Source: Costus lasius
Lineage: Eukaryota > Streptophyta > Magnoliopsida > Zingiberales > Costaceae
NCBI GenBank assembly: GCA_027563935.2
Contig: JANVAS020000222.1
Coordinates: 3,100,001-3,164,000, forward strand
Reading direction: 5' to 3'
DNA length: 64,000 nt
Shown here: in pieces, positions 44,023 to 55,902 of the stretch
How positions within the stretch are numbered: position 1 is the first letter of the stretch
How the letters are laid out: every line of letters starts with the position of its first letter
Notes under the pieces: generated by a model
What the model was told of the DNA's origin: nothing
Seen by the model: only the letters and a program-made list of their open reading frames with translations
The model's database searches: none
Position numbers and translations under genes: made by a program

Positions 44023-45972
44023 TGTTGGGAAACCCCGGGGACATTTTATAATTTTCAGAGTGATAGACATACATTTTTCGCAGCGGAAGAATGTCCCCGA
44101 AACAAGCCGGTCCCAAAAAAACCCAGTGAAGATCGCAAGCAAGGGAGTCGACACAATGAGTTAGTAAGTACCTTAGGAGCAATGTGGAGCGATGCCGATG
44201 TAGGCGTCCAAGTGTGCGCCCTCTACAGTCTCGCACACACGGATCTCTTGAGTTCTCTTCTTCCACGCCCGGTGCTAGCCTCGGGAAGAAGATCCAAGCC
44301 TTAGGAAGATGTTTTACTTCTCTTGTGCCACCTAGAGGAAAGATGCGCCAAGTGAAGAGGGAAAACTACCCAAGCCGCCAAGCCCTAGATCTCCTTGCGC
44401 CAAGAGGAAAGGAGGAAGAGGCTTGCGGTTATGGAAGATGCGCCCTTGCTCCAAGCACTCGCCCCTCTCCTTGTGTTCACGCCTTCAAGGATTGATTACT
44501 CACCAAGAGGGGGCGACTAGGGTCACATTTATAGGGCAAGAGGCGGTTAGGGTAATGGCTAAGATCATGACAAGTGTAGGGCTAGGATGAGGAGGTTTGA
44601 GACAAGGAAAGTCTCCAAGACATTTCCATAATTCTCATTCAACCTTTCCTTTTGTTCCCATGCCTTTCCTTGTGTGCCAAGGCCTTGCCTTGTGCCCCAA
44701 GCAATGCCATAGAGGCATGCATTCCATCCTAGGAAGAGAGGGGAGGCGCCATTTACTTCCATAATGGAGCAAAGGCGCCAACATGACCCCATTATGCCCC
44801 TAGGTGCCTAATGGTTCATGTTTCTCCCCATTATACCCTTTTAGCCTCTCATCTCTTCATGAGAACTTGTCATTGGGCCTCATTGGATAATGAGCTAGCC
44901 CAAACTTCATTACATGGGTTGATTAAGCACTTGGATCCAATCCAATGCAACCCTAATCCAAATGTGACCAACCATGGTCAAATACGGGTCAACCTGCCAA
45001 AAATGAAGTTTGGCTCCAATAACATTCTTCCATCTCATCAGGCCCATTGGCACTGATGAAATCTCCCAATTAGATCCGAGTTATCCAATAACTCGATCAT
45101 AAGGCTTCCCGATCAATACGAGAACTCAAGTATCAAGGTGTGCGACCCTGTAGGTTCCTCTGACGCTGGCAGTGCTGACCAGAGGTCATCACAAGCAGTG
45201 AGTGGCACCTAGCAGTGCATCGCTGCTACCCAAGTCATTGGAATGGATATCGACATCGACATCCCCATCATCGCAACTAGGTACAGATGCATTATAGTCT
45301 CTTTGCCGTACTGATATCCGATTGGACAAGTGTGTCACCACTTGTTTTCATCCAATCACATGGCTATGACTAAAACAGGTTCTCACCTGGGTATGGCCAT
45401 ACACTCTCAGTCATAGAACCATAAAGGAGCTCCATGGATATCATACTTCCTTAGGGAAGGGCAAATCCTATGTCTGTCCATTGATCTTCTCATATGGGTC
45501 GTGACATGCTCAATAACAACCGTTATGACCTCCCAGTTACGGCAAGGTGTTAGGTTGTATCAAAGCAAGTCCCTAACCATATAGAATGATCAATGACCTC
45601 AAGTCAAGGGATCAATGCATCTCCTGTCACTTATGAGGATAACTCATGACACCAAGTCATAGCCTCATAGCGGGTCTGTCCAGTATATCCTCCAACGATA
45701 TACCCATGTGTCTGCGTTAGCACTACGTGCCTAACCAGCCCACATACCAGTCTCTCAAGTACCAGAGCTGTCCCATATCCACTCAGGTACATCGACTAGG
45801 GACAATTATTTGAGCACAGATCCAATCTGTCTCCAGGGACATTATCATGTAAGTACATAATCGCAGGTGTAGTCAAACAATGATAACGACAGTGCCAGAA
45901 TGATATATAAATATCAATGTCAAATAGTACATAAGTTGACCAAAACTAGGTCCTAGGGCATATACACCAACA
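44023..45972 (-). repeat. 3' LTR of copia-2 element X
   Basis: 1950 bp; on the minus strand it starts TGTTGGTGTATATGCCC at 45972 and ends GGGGTTTCCCAACA at 44023. A minus-strand CTATAAA at 44528-44534 is a candidate TATA box. No partner LTR lies in the window, because X is cut by C. Confidence 0.85.
44528..44534 (-). promoter_or_regulatory. Candidate TATA box of the X LTR
   Basis: Minus strand CTATAAA about 500 bases before the LTR end, matching CTATAAAAG in the X' LTR. Confidence 0.55.
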
Positions 45973-45983
45973 ATCTCCCACTT
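45973..45983 (-). promoter_or_regulatory. Polypurine tract of element X
   Basis: Minus strand AAGTGGGAGAT directly before the 3' LTR. Confidence 0.85.
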
Positions 45984-45993
45984 GCACTAAGAC

Positions 45994-48298
45994 CTAGAAG
46001 TTGAGGAATCTCAACCCCATATCTCTAGCGTGACCATCATGCTTCTGCTGTGCCAAAGCCTTGGCCAATGGGTCTGCCAGATTGTTCTCTGTGTCTACTC
46101 TGCTAATCTTGACATCACCTCTGTCAATGATCTCTCTGATCAGGTGAAATCTTCTGAGTATGTGTTTGGATCTTTGATGAGACCGTGGTTCCTTGGCTTG
46201 TGCAATTGCTCCATTGTTGTCACAGTAGAGTTCAATGGGATCCATTGCACTAGGCACCACTTGAAGATCACATAAGAACTTCCTTATCCAAACAGCTTCC
46301 TTGGCTGCCTCAGAAGCAGCCACATACTCAGCTTCGGTTGTAGAATCTGCTATGGTGGATTGCTTGAAGCTCTTCCAGCATACAGCGCCTCCATTTATCT
46401 TGAACACATAGCCGGCCTGCGATCTAAAGTCATCAGGGTCAGACTAGAACGATGCATCAGTATAGCCCTGCATACTGAGCTCTTCCTGTCCCCCATAGAC
46501 CAAGAACAGATCCTTAGTTCTTTTCAGATACTTTAGGATGTTCTTTACAGCCACCCAGTGCTGCAGACCTAGATTGGATTGGTATCGGCTGGTTATGCTC
46601 ACAGCATATGCCACATCTGGTCTAGTACATAACATTGCATACATGATAGATCCTACTGCCGAAGCATAAGGAATTCGACTCATGTCATCCCTCTCAGCCT
46701 GTGTTGTAGAACACTGGCTTTTTGAGAGAGTAAGGCCATGTCTCACTGGAAGGTATCCTTTCTTGGATTGCTCCATGTAGAACCTCTCTAGTACCTTATC
46801 AATGTAAGTACTTTGACTAAGGGCCAGAAGCCTCTTGGATCTATTCAGGTAGATCCTCACGCCTAGAATATAGGCGGCCTCCCCTAAGTCTTTCATCTCG
46901 AAACACTTCCCCAACCATGTCTTCATAGCTTGAAGACTAGGGATGTCGTTTCCGATGAGCAGTATGTCATCAACATACAAGACCAGAAAAATCACCAAGC
47001 TCCCACTGAATTTTCTGTATACACAGGCGTCATCTTCGCTTTTGATAAAGCCATAATCTCTCACGGCCTCATCAAATCGAAGATTCCAACTTCGAGATGC
47101 TTGCTTTAATCCATAAATGGACCTCTTTAGCCTGTAGACCTTATTAGCCTCTGCAGGATGGATGAAGCCATCAGGTTGTGACATATACACATCCTCAGTC
47201 AGCTTCCCGTTAAGGAACGCTGTCTTCACATCCATCTGCCATATCTCATAGTCATGATATGCAGCTATAGCAAGCAGAATCCGAATGGATTTAATCATGG
47301 CAACCGGCGATAAGGTTTCATCATAGTCCACCCCGTGGACTTGTTTAAATCCTTTAGCCACTAGTCTACCCTTATAGGTAACTATTTTGCCATCCATGTC
47401 TGTCTTCTTCTTGAAGACCCATTTACACCCTATGGGTTTTACCCCATCAGGTAGCTCAACCAAATCCCAGACTTGGTTAGCCGACATGGAATCCATCTCG
47501 GATCGCATGGCGTCAAGCCATTTCTCGGAGTCCGGTCAACTGACCGCCTCATCATAGGTTCTAGGTTCATCCTCAATGATGAAGATCCCATCGTGTTGGG
47601 TCGGTAGCGACCCATACCTTTCAGGTACACGACGAATTCTCCCAGACCTACGCGGAACCTGTGTCTGAGCCTCAGGTTGCCTAGCAACCGGTGCAGGTGG
47701 CTCAGATTCCATCTCTTTATCTTGTGCTTGCACTTGGACCTCATCCAAGTCAAACTTCCTCCCACTAACTTCTTTCATAAGAAATTCTTTCTCTAGAAAG
47801 ACAGCACCCCGAGCAACAAAAACTTTGTTCTCGGTTGGGACATAGAAGTAGTATCCTTTAGTTTCCTTAGGATACCCCACAAACACACACTTATCAGATC
47901 TAGGTTCTAGCTTGCTAGAATCCTGACGTTTGACATAAGCCTCACATCCCCAGATCCTGATAAACGTGAGATTAGGGCGTCTCCCACTCCACACCTCGTA
48001 TGGTATTTTGGAGACACTCTTAGATGGAACATTATTCAGTATCAGAGAAGCTGTTTCTAGTGCATGCCCCCAAAATGATGAAGGTAGAGTTGCATGACTC
48101 ATCATGGATCGAACCATATCCAATAAAGTTCAATTTCTCCTTTCAGACACACCATTCCATTGAGGTGTTCTAGGAGGAGTGAGTTGGGATATGATCCCAC
48201 ACTCTCTCAGATAGTCAAAGAGCTCACCACTCAAGTATTCTCCACCTCGATCTGATCGAAGAGCTTTAATGGATCTTCCAAGCTGGTTCTCTACTTCA
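45994..48298 (-). pseudogene. Copia-2 pol remnant of element X
   Basis: One frame covers the integrase C-terminal half, RT (YVDDILLIGND) and RNase H (TDASF, STTEAEYVAAS, ending MGLRFLNF). It has three in-frame stops: TGA at 48130-48132 (NRT becomes N-stop-T), TGA at 47536-47538 (a Gly codon in A), and TAG at 46444-46446 (the Gln of SFQSD in A). It is clearly related to the A family but diverged, with its own LTR type. Gag, protease and the integrase core are absent because C inserted at 48299. Confidence 0.92.
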
Positions 48299-49988
48299 TG
48301 TTGGGGTATGCCCTTAAGGCTAATGTTTGAGGCCTTGGGATTGTAACAGTATCATGTATAAACTCTTATGTTTATAAAGGCATGGTTGTTATTCAGTTTG
48401 TTACATTGTCTGCTGCAATAAGTGTACTTCTGAATAATGTCTCAAAGCTGTTCAGCTGGGCTGACATGCTATAAAGTCCTTAGTCGAGATATCTTGGTGA
48501 ACATGAGACAGCCTTGATATGATTGAGACTAATATGTGTTCTAATCTTATAGGATGCTTCGAGCATGGAATAAGATGTAGACTCATGGGTACATTGGATG
48601 TACTGGACAGACCCTACTAGGTTATTCAATTGCTTGTCACAATGTGAATAATCCTTGATTGCGACAAGTGGCACATTTCCTCTGACTTGAGATCACTTGT
48701 GTTTTCTAAATGATGATTGTCATTGTTTTGAGGTAGTTCAATATCATTTGAAACATAATGATTATAGACTATCTTGGATGGTGAGCTTGAGTCAGGTTAG
48801 GGCACTAGTGATAGACAAAGGATTGCCGTCTCCTTGTTTAAGGAGTGTGATGTTCTAAAGGGGCCCCCTGGATGAGATGATTGAGAATAGTGTATGGCCA
48901 TACCCAGGTGACTATGTTCATCTGATCTAATCATGCTCATCATATTGGAGTTACAAGCTTGACACGCTTGTCCAATAAGAACATCTAGTGGCAAAGGAAA
49001 CATGCATGCCTTGTGAGTTGGATTCACACTTGTGCTGTGGTTTGGGTGTAGTCTTGGAAGACTCTTTTCTTTATATCGGGAGACAGTGATGTGTTGCTAG
49101 ATACCCCTCACTGATCGTGATAACGTGAGTTATCGTTACCGACATTTAAAGGAAACCCTCAGGGTCGCACAATTTGATGATATGGCTTACTTAAGTCAGA
49201 TCGTGTGGACTGAATTGTTCAGGTTCAGTTTAAAGGGATTTAATCTCTGATTGTAAGTGAGATCTGGTCTGATCATGTTTGATTGATTAGGGCTTGAGAT
49301 CGGTAAGCTTCGATCGAGAGAATGGATGCTAGATCAGTGAGATCAGCAGTATCAAGAGATCGACGGTCAGATCAAGAGCCTTAGGGTTTATTGTGGTCTG
49401 GACTGATTGCTTGGTTTATTTGGTTATTAAACTAAACCAAATTGAACCAGCTCATTGAGTGAGCGTGTGGTTCAAATTGAGAGGAGTTTGCGATAGGGGT
49501 AAACCCCATGATCGCATGTGAGTAAGTGGCTTTCTATTTTTAGAAAGCATGATCACATACGTGACCACTACTCACGTTCACGCCTAAGGCGCTCTACTCT
49601 CTCTCTTCTCCTCCTCTCTCGTCGCCAAATTGAGTATTCGGCACTTGCACTCTCGTGTGGAGAAGTGTAGACGAAAAGGAGGAAGTGTTCGGCCAAGCAA
49701 GGTGATCTTTCCCTTCCATTCGACAACGACTTCTTGGAACCTTGCTAGCACAAGGAGCACCAAAGAAGAGTAGGCAACACCAATTGTGTGCGTCACCTTT
49801 GGAGAAGGAGCACTTGCGCTTTTCCTTCCAAGACACCATCTAAGCGATGGCAATGGTAAGAATCCCTTTCTAATGAAAGTTGAACATGTTACATGCTATG
49901 CGATCTTGTTAGAAATCCTAGATTCCGCTAGAGGTTTTTGTTGTGCCTCCTATAGGGTTTCGCCCCCCCTTGTTCTAGGGGACTTTCA
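48299..49988 (+). repeat. 5' LTR of copia element C
   Basis: 1690 bp, starting TGTTGGGGTATGCCC inside X and ending GGGGACTTTCA. A possible splice donor, ATG then GTAAGA, lies at 49853-49861. The minus-strand 81- and 89-aa frames at 49584-49853 are by-products. Confidence 0.92.
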
Positions 49989-49990
49989 AT

Positions 49991-50002
49991 TGGTATCAGA
50001 GC
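49991..50002 (+). promoter_or_regulatory. Primer binding site of element C (tRNA-iMet)
   Basis: TGGTATCAGAGC two bases after the LTR end. Confidence 0.93.
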
Positions 50003-51798
50003 CAAGTTATTGCATGCTAATATGTTTGCTTTCTATGTGATCCTATGCAATGATCTATATGTTACATGCGCTAGTTGAGATAGGCGAATTTTACATGCTT
50101 GTTAGAGATGTTTTTATTTCTCCTAGGCGCATGTTTTCTTGTTGGCGCATATGAATGTTTTCTCAAAACTTCTTATACTTGCGCGACTCATTATAGATCT
50201 AAGGCCCTGCATTAAACCCTTAGACGGGTTATTAGGGTTGAAGTCATCCCCTAGGTTAGATCCAGACAGTCTGATCAGACCATCTGACAGCCTTGATGGG
50301 TTGACCAGATAGCACCTGTGCGATAGCACCTGGTGGCTATAGGTCGACTGCAGACAGGCGTGTAGCGATGTCTGATTGAGACGACTAGAGAACACACATG
50401 AGTTAGGCCCGAGGTCACACCCGCTTGCTAGATCTCATGAGGGTTGTTCGGCCCTGGCGCATGCATGGTTGACCTTTTGGTCGACTCAAGTCAGTTAGGA
50501 CTTGGTGCATGCAAGGGCAGTGGATCTGACTAGGTTGGATGAGTGGATCCCTAGTAATGGACCGTTGTAAGGTTGTAGGGCAAATAAGGAAATTAAAATT
50601 GATGCCTATGGGGTTTTCGAAATTTAATTTTCATGATTGGATCACATGTTGCTTGATGCCTATGTTTGTTTATTTAATTCTTATGTGGGCTGCCCATGTT
50701 AAATGTGTGCTGTGCTGGGGCCTGCGTGCCTGGAATTTAAAGTTGTAAATTAATTATTGTGATCTGCGTATCACATTGTATTTAATTTATAAAGTGTAAT
50801 TGACCTGCGTGTCAATCTTGTCTAGATAGATTAATTTGTAAATTAATCAGACAAGAGCACAGAGCACACTTGGCAGAGGCGTATGCAGCAGTGGCTTGAC
50901 CAGGTGGGAGGTCCAGGGTTCGACTCTGGGACCAGGCGCATTTTCCCTGGTAGGTGCACCTGAGCTGCAGATGGCGCTTGGGCCCTAGGTTGGGCCAGAT
51001 GAGCAGCAAAAGACCCATGAAGAAAAGCAAGTGAAGACTTAAGTTAATTAAGGTCTTACTTAGGCTATGGGCTTTTACCACATAAGATCCATGCTTTCTT
51101 TTATTGATTAAATAAGTAGAACAGCATGATTTATTTATCTTCTGCTATCACCATAGGAATTGCATGATAGTGAAGAAGATAAAAGACCGTTAAAATCCAA
51201 CGCTAAAATATCAAGCTCGTATGCCTTCTGACGCGAAACCTCACTGTTCTGATTATCGTTGGAGCCGTGTTGTACCCACTCAGTGGGCACGTCCATCTAT
51301 CTTCCAGGATTACACCTGCGTGTTACAGAGAAGGGATTTATCGCTTCTCGTTGCTCAGCATAGCACGTGGTGGTCCAGGGAGTAGGTCGGGTTAGCTTGA
51401 CCATGTAGGCTACATATGTGGCGCATATGGTAGCGCATGGAGGCAGCCATCTGTGGGGTCAGAGATTGTGTTGTACCAACTCAGTTGGCACAGTCTGCTG
51501 GATTGCCCAGATGAAGGGGAATCGCACGGGTTGGCGATTGGCTGGGACAGCCTACCAGAAATTAGTGCTTGTATTCTCTGTGCATCTTATCTCGCCTGAG
51601 CGGGACGCGGAGACCAAGTATGAAATCTGGATCCCATCTCACTAAAAGAGTTCTACTCTTTCGGGCTGTTTTGCTGGATTTTTCAGCCAGATAAAATAGT
51701 GAGAAAAAGAATCATTCTTAAGTCCTGAATTGATTCTTTACATTGATACTGACCTTGCTGTTCTTGCATTGTTGTAGATACCTACAGCAACGAACACC
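50003..51798 (+). other. Leader of element C
   Basis: About 1.8 kb, non-coding, homologous to the A and B leaders. A likely branch site TACTGAC (about 51748), a pyrimidine-rich run and GTTGTAG ending at 51777 form a candidate 3' splice site 21 bases before the gag ATG. Confidence 0.75.
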
Positions 51799-53720
51799 AT
51801 GAGCTTCAATGTGCGATCCCTACTGGAAAGAGAGAAGTTTGCTGGGCCAAACTTCTCAGACTGGTTTGGACACCTTAAGATTGTTCTTAAGGCAGAGAGG
51901 AAACTGTATGTCCTCGAGACGGCGATACCGCCTCAGCCCGCTCCGAACGCCGCAAGGGCGGTTCGGGAAGCTTATGAAAAGCACGTCAATGATAGCATTG
52001 ATGTCGCTTGCCTGATGCTAGCGTTTATGACGCCACCGCTGCAGCGTCAGCATGAGGATATGTCTGCTATAGACATGATAGCAAACCTCAAGATGCTGTA
52101 TGCTGCACAGGCGAGGACAGAACGCTATAATCTGACAAAGCTGTTCTTTCAGAGCAAACTGGCTGAAGGGAGCCCAGTGGGAGCTCACGTGCTCAAGATG
52201 ATTGGGCACAAGGAGGCTCTAGAGAAACTGGGGCATACCATCAACCAGGAGCTTGCTGTAGACATTATTCTGCAGTCTCTCCCGCCCTCTTTCGATGCGT
52301 TCATCATTAACTTTAATATGAACAAAATCGATTGTACTCCGGCAGAGCTGCTGAATATGCTCTTGACTACTGAGGAAACTCTGAAGGGAAAGCCTTCAAC
52401 CTCTGTCTTAATGGTTCCTTCAAGGAACAACAAGAAGAAGGGGAAGAAGGGCAAGACCCCTGTCAAGAGTTACAGCAAGGCTCTGAAGCAAAAAGTCAAG
52501 CGGTCAAAGGAATACAGATGTTTCCACTGTGGCCAGCTGGGTCACTGGAAAAAGGACTGTAAAGCGCTCCAAGGAGATAAGAGGGGAAGCATCGCTTCTG
52601 GCTCAGGTATATACGTGACGGAAGTCATGGTTTTATCTTCTTCTATATCATGGGTGTTGGACACTGCATGTGGAGTTCACATTTGTTCAAATGTACAGGA
52701 ACTCAAGAGAAGAAGACAGGTGGGACAGCATGAGGTGGACCTACGAGTTGGAAACGGGGCACGGGTTGCTGCTGTTGCTGTAGGAGACTATTTCATCTCT
52801 TTGCCATCTGGGCTTGTATTAGAACTAAACAGTTGTTATTTTGTTCCCAGCATTACTAAGAATATTATCTCCATTCCTGCTCTTGTCAGGAAGGGATTTT
52901 CCTTTGAATGCAATATTTCAAAGTGTGTTTTAACTTTTGATAATATTGTTTATGCTACTGGTTCAATTAACAATGGGTTATTCATGTTGGACATGGAATG
53001 TTCTATACAAAATATTGATATTAAGAAAGCCAAGTATGCTGATGACAGCACCTTGCTATGGCATAGTCGTTTAGGCCATATTAACAAGAAACGCATTAAG
53101 CGGTTGAATGATCATGGACTGCTGGGATCATTCTCCTATGAAGAGATTGATACATGCAAGGCTTGTTTAATGGGTAAAATGACGAAGTCACCTTTTCCTA
53201 ACAAAGGTCAAAGGGCTTCAGGTTTACTTGACCTTATACACAGTGATGTGTGTGGGCCATTTAGTAAACATGCCAGAGGTGGCTATCAGTACTTCATTAC
53301 CTTTACTGATGATTTCAGTAGATATGGGTATGTCTATTTAATGAGACATAAAAGTGAATCTTTTGACAAGTTCAAAGAGTTCAAGAATGAAGTACAGAAT
53401 CAGCTAGGCCGAAGTATCAAGGCACTTCGTTCTGATCGAGGTGGAGAATACCTAAGTCATGCGTTTACTGACTATCTGAAGGAGTGTGGGATTATCTCAC
53501 AGCTCACTCCGCCAGGAACACCGCAATGGAATGGTGTGTCCGAGAGGAGAAATAGAACGTTACTTGATATGGTTCGTTCTATGATGAGTCAGGCTACTCT
53601 TCCATATTCCTTTTGGGGATTTGCACTGGAAACAGCTGCAATGGTACTAAATCGAGTGCCATCCAAGGCAGTTTCTAAGACGCCATATGAGTTATGGTAT
53701 GGGAAACAGCCGAGCTTGCT
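51799..53720 (+). pseudogene. gag-pol: Copia gag-pol of element C, cut in integrase
   Basis: Open for about 640 codons: gag, zinc knuckle CFHCGQLGHWKKDC, protease WVLDTACG, GAG-pre and integrase through its DDE residues to KTPYELWYGKQPSL. At 53720 it joins the antisense strand of fragment D; the frame then reads about 22 unrelated codons to a stop at 53788-53790. RT, RNase H and the 3' LTR are missing. No internal stop is present, so the break is the only visible defect. Confidence 0.93.
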
Positions 53721-55902
53721 GAAACCAAACTCAGAGATTGATTCATCAAAACGAATATTCCAGCTTCTAGATGCTTGTTTAAGTCCATAAATGGACTTCT
53801 TTAACTTGCATATTTTATGACGATCTGATGGATTAGTGAAACCTTCAGGTTGTGTCATATACACATCCTCATCCAGATTTCCATTAAGGAAAGCCGTCTT
53901 AACATCCATTTGCCAGATCTCATAATCATAATATGCAGCTATTGCGAAAAGAATCCGAATAGACTTGAACATGGCTACAGGAGAGAAAGTTTCATCATAA
54001 TCTATCCCGTAGATTTGTTTGAAACCTTTCGCTACTAGCCTGCCTTTATAGGTAACTACGTTACCATCCATGTCAATCTTCTTCTTGAAGATCCATTTAC
54101 AGCCTATAGGGATCACTCCCGGAGGCGGATCAACCAAATCCCAGACTTGGTTATCTGACATGGAGTCCATCTCGGCTCGCATAGCTTCAAGCCATCTAGC
54201 TGACTCCGGTCCACTGACCGCATCCGCATAAGTTAGGGGTTCATCATTATCAATGATGTAGACTCCGTCATAACGCTCAGGCTAACGACGGATCCTTCCC
54301 GATCTTCGCGGTTCCCGTGATATCTGAGCCTCAGGTTGTTCAATAACCTGCTCTACCGGCTCATGCACATCCAACTGTGCTTGACTACTTTGTCCTTCCT
54401 CTGGATTCTCATCCAGCTTTATTTCTCTCCCACTGGCTTCTTGCAGAAGAAACTCCTTCTCAAGAAATATTGCCGTCCGAGCAACAAATACCTTGTTCTC
54501 TTTGGGATCGTAGAAATAATAACCCTTAGTTTCCTTAGGGTAACGGACAAAGATGCATTTCTCAGATCTGCTCTCTAGTTTCCCAGAGGCGAGCTTTTTG
54601 ACATAAGCCTCGCAACCCCAGATCTTTATAAATGTCAAGCTCGGCTGTTTCCCATACCACAACTCATATGGCGTCTTTGAAACTGCCTTGGATGGCACTC
54701 GGTTTAGTACCTTTGCAGCTGTTTCCAGTGCAAATCCCCAAAAGGAGTAAGGTAAAGTAGCCTGACTCATCATAGAACGAACCATATCAAGTAACATTCT
54801 ATTTCTCCTCTCGGACACACCATTCCATTGCGGTGTTCCTGGCGGAGTGAGCTGTGAGATAATCCCACACTCTTTTAGATAGTCAGTAAACGCATGACTC
54901 AAGTATTCTCCACCTCGATCAGAACGAAGTGCCTTGATATTTTGGCCTAGCTGATTCAGTACTTCATTCTTGAACACTTTGAACTTGTCAAAAGATTCAC
55001 TCTTATGTCTCATAAGATAGACATAACCATACCTACTGAAATCATCAGTAAAGGTAATGAAGTACGAATAGCCACCTCTGGCATGTTTACTAAACGGCCC
55101 ACACACATCACTGTGTATAAGGTCAAGTAAACCTGAAGCCCTTTGACCTTTATTAGGAAAAGGAGACTTCGTCATTTTACCCAATAAACAAGCTTTGCAT
55201 ATATCAATCTCCTCATAGGAGAATGATCCCAGCAGTCCATGATCATGCAACCGCTTAATGCGCTTCTTGTTAATATGGCCTAAACGACTATGCCATAGCA
55301 AGGTACTGTCATCAGCATACTTGGCTTTCTTATTATCAATATTTTGTATAGAATATTCCATGTCCAACATGAATAACCCATTGTTAATTGAACTAGTAGC
55401 ATAAACAATATTATCAAGAGTAAGATAACACTTTGAAATCTTGCATTCAAAGGAAAACCCTTTCCTGACAAGAGCAGGAATAGAGATAATATTTTTGGTA
55501 ATACTGGGTACAAAGTAACAATTGTTTAATTCTAATACAATGCCAGATGGTAATGAGATGTAATAATCCCCTACAGCAACAGCAGCAACCCGTGCCCCGT
55601 TTCCAACGCGTAGGTCCATCTCATGCTGTCCCACCTGTCTTCTTCTCTTGAGTTCCTGTACATTTGAACAAATGTGAACTCCACATGCAGTGTCCAACAC
55701 CCATGAAATAGAAGAAGATGAAACCATGACTTCCGTCACGTATATACCTGAGCCAGAAGCGATGCTTCCCCTCTTATCTCCTTGGAGCGCTTTACAGTCC
55801 TTTTTCCAGTGACCCATCTGGCCACAGTGGAAACACCTGTTGTCCTTTGACCGCTTAACCTTCTGTTTTAGAGCCTTACTGTAGTTCTTGACAGGGGCTT
55901 TG
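53721..55902 (-). pseudogene. gag-pol: Inverted copia gag-pol fragment D
   Basis: Minus-strand part of an A-family polyprotein, from just before the zinc knuckle (CFHCGQMGHWKKDC near 55840) through protease and integrase to the middle of RT (FDESISEFGF at 53721). A TAG at 54282-54284 replaces a CAG of A (RIRRQPER). Its upstream part is cut by E at 55903 and may resume beyond the window. It lies head to head with C, so its first 1.27 kb (54638-55902) is an inverted copy of 52452-53719. Confidence 0.92.

Noticed and set aside
43994..44495. Overlapping frames of 90-104 aa on both strands
   Set aside because: They lie across the X LTR end in LTR DNA; no conserved motif.
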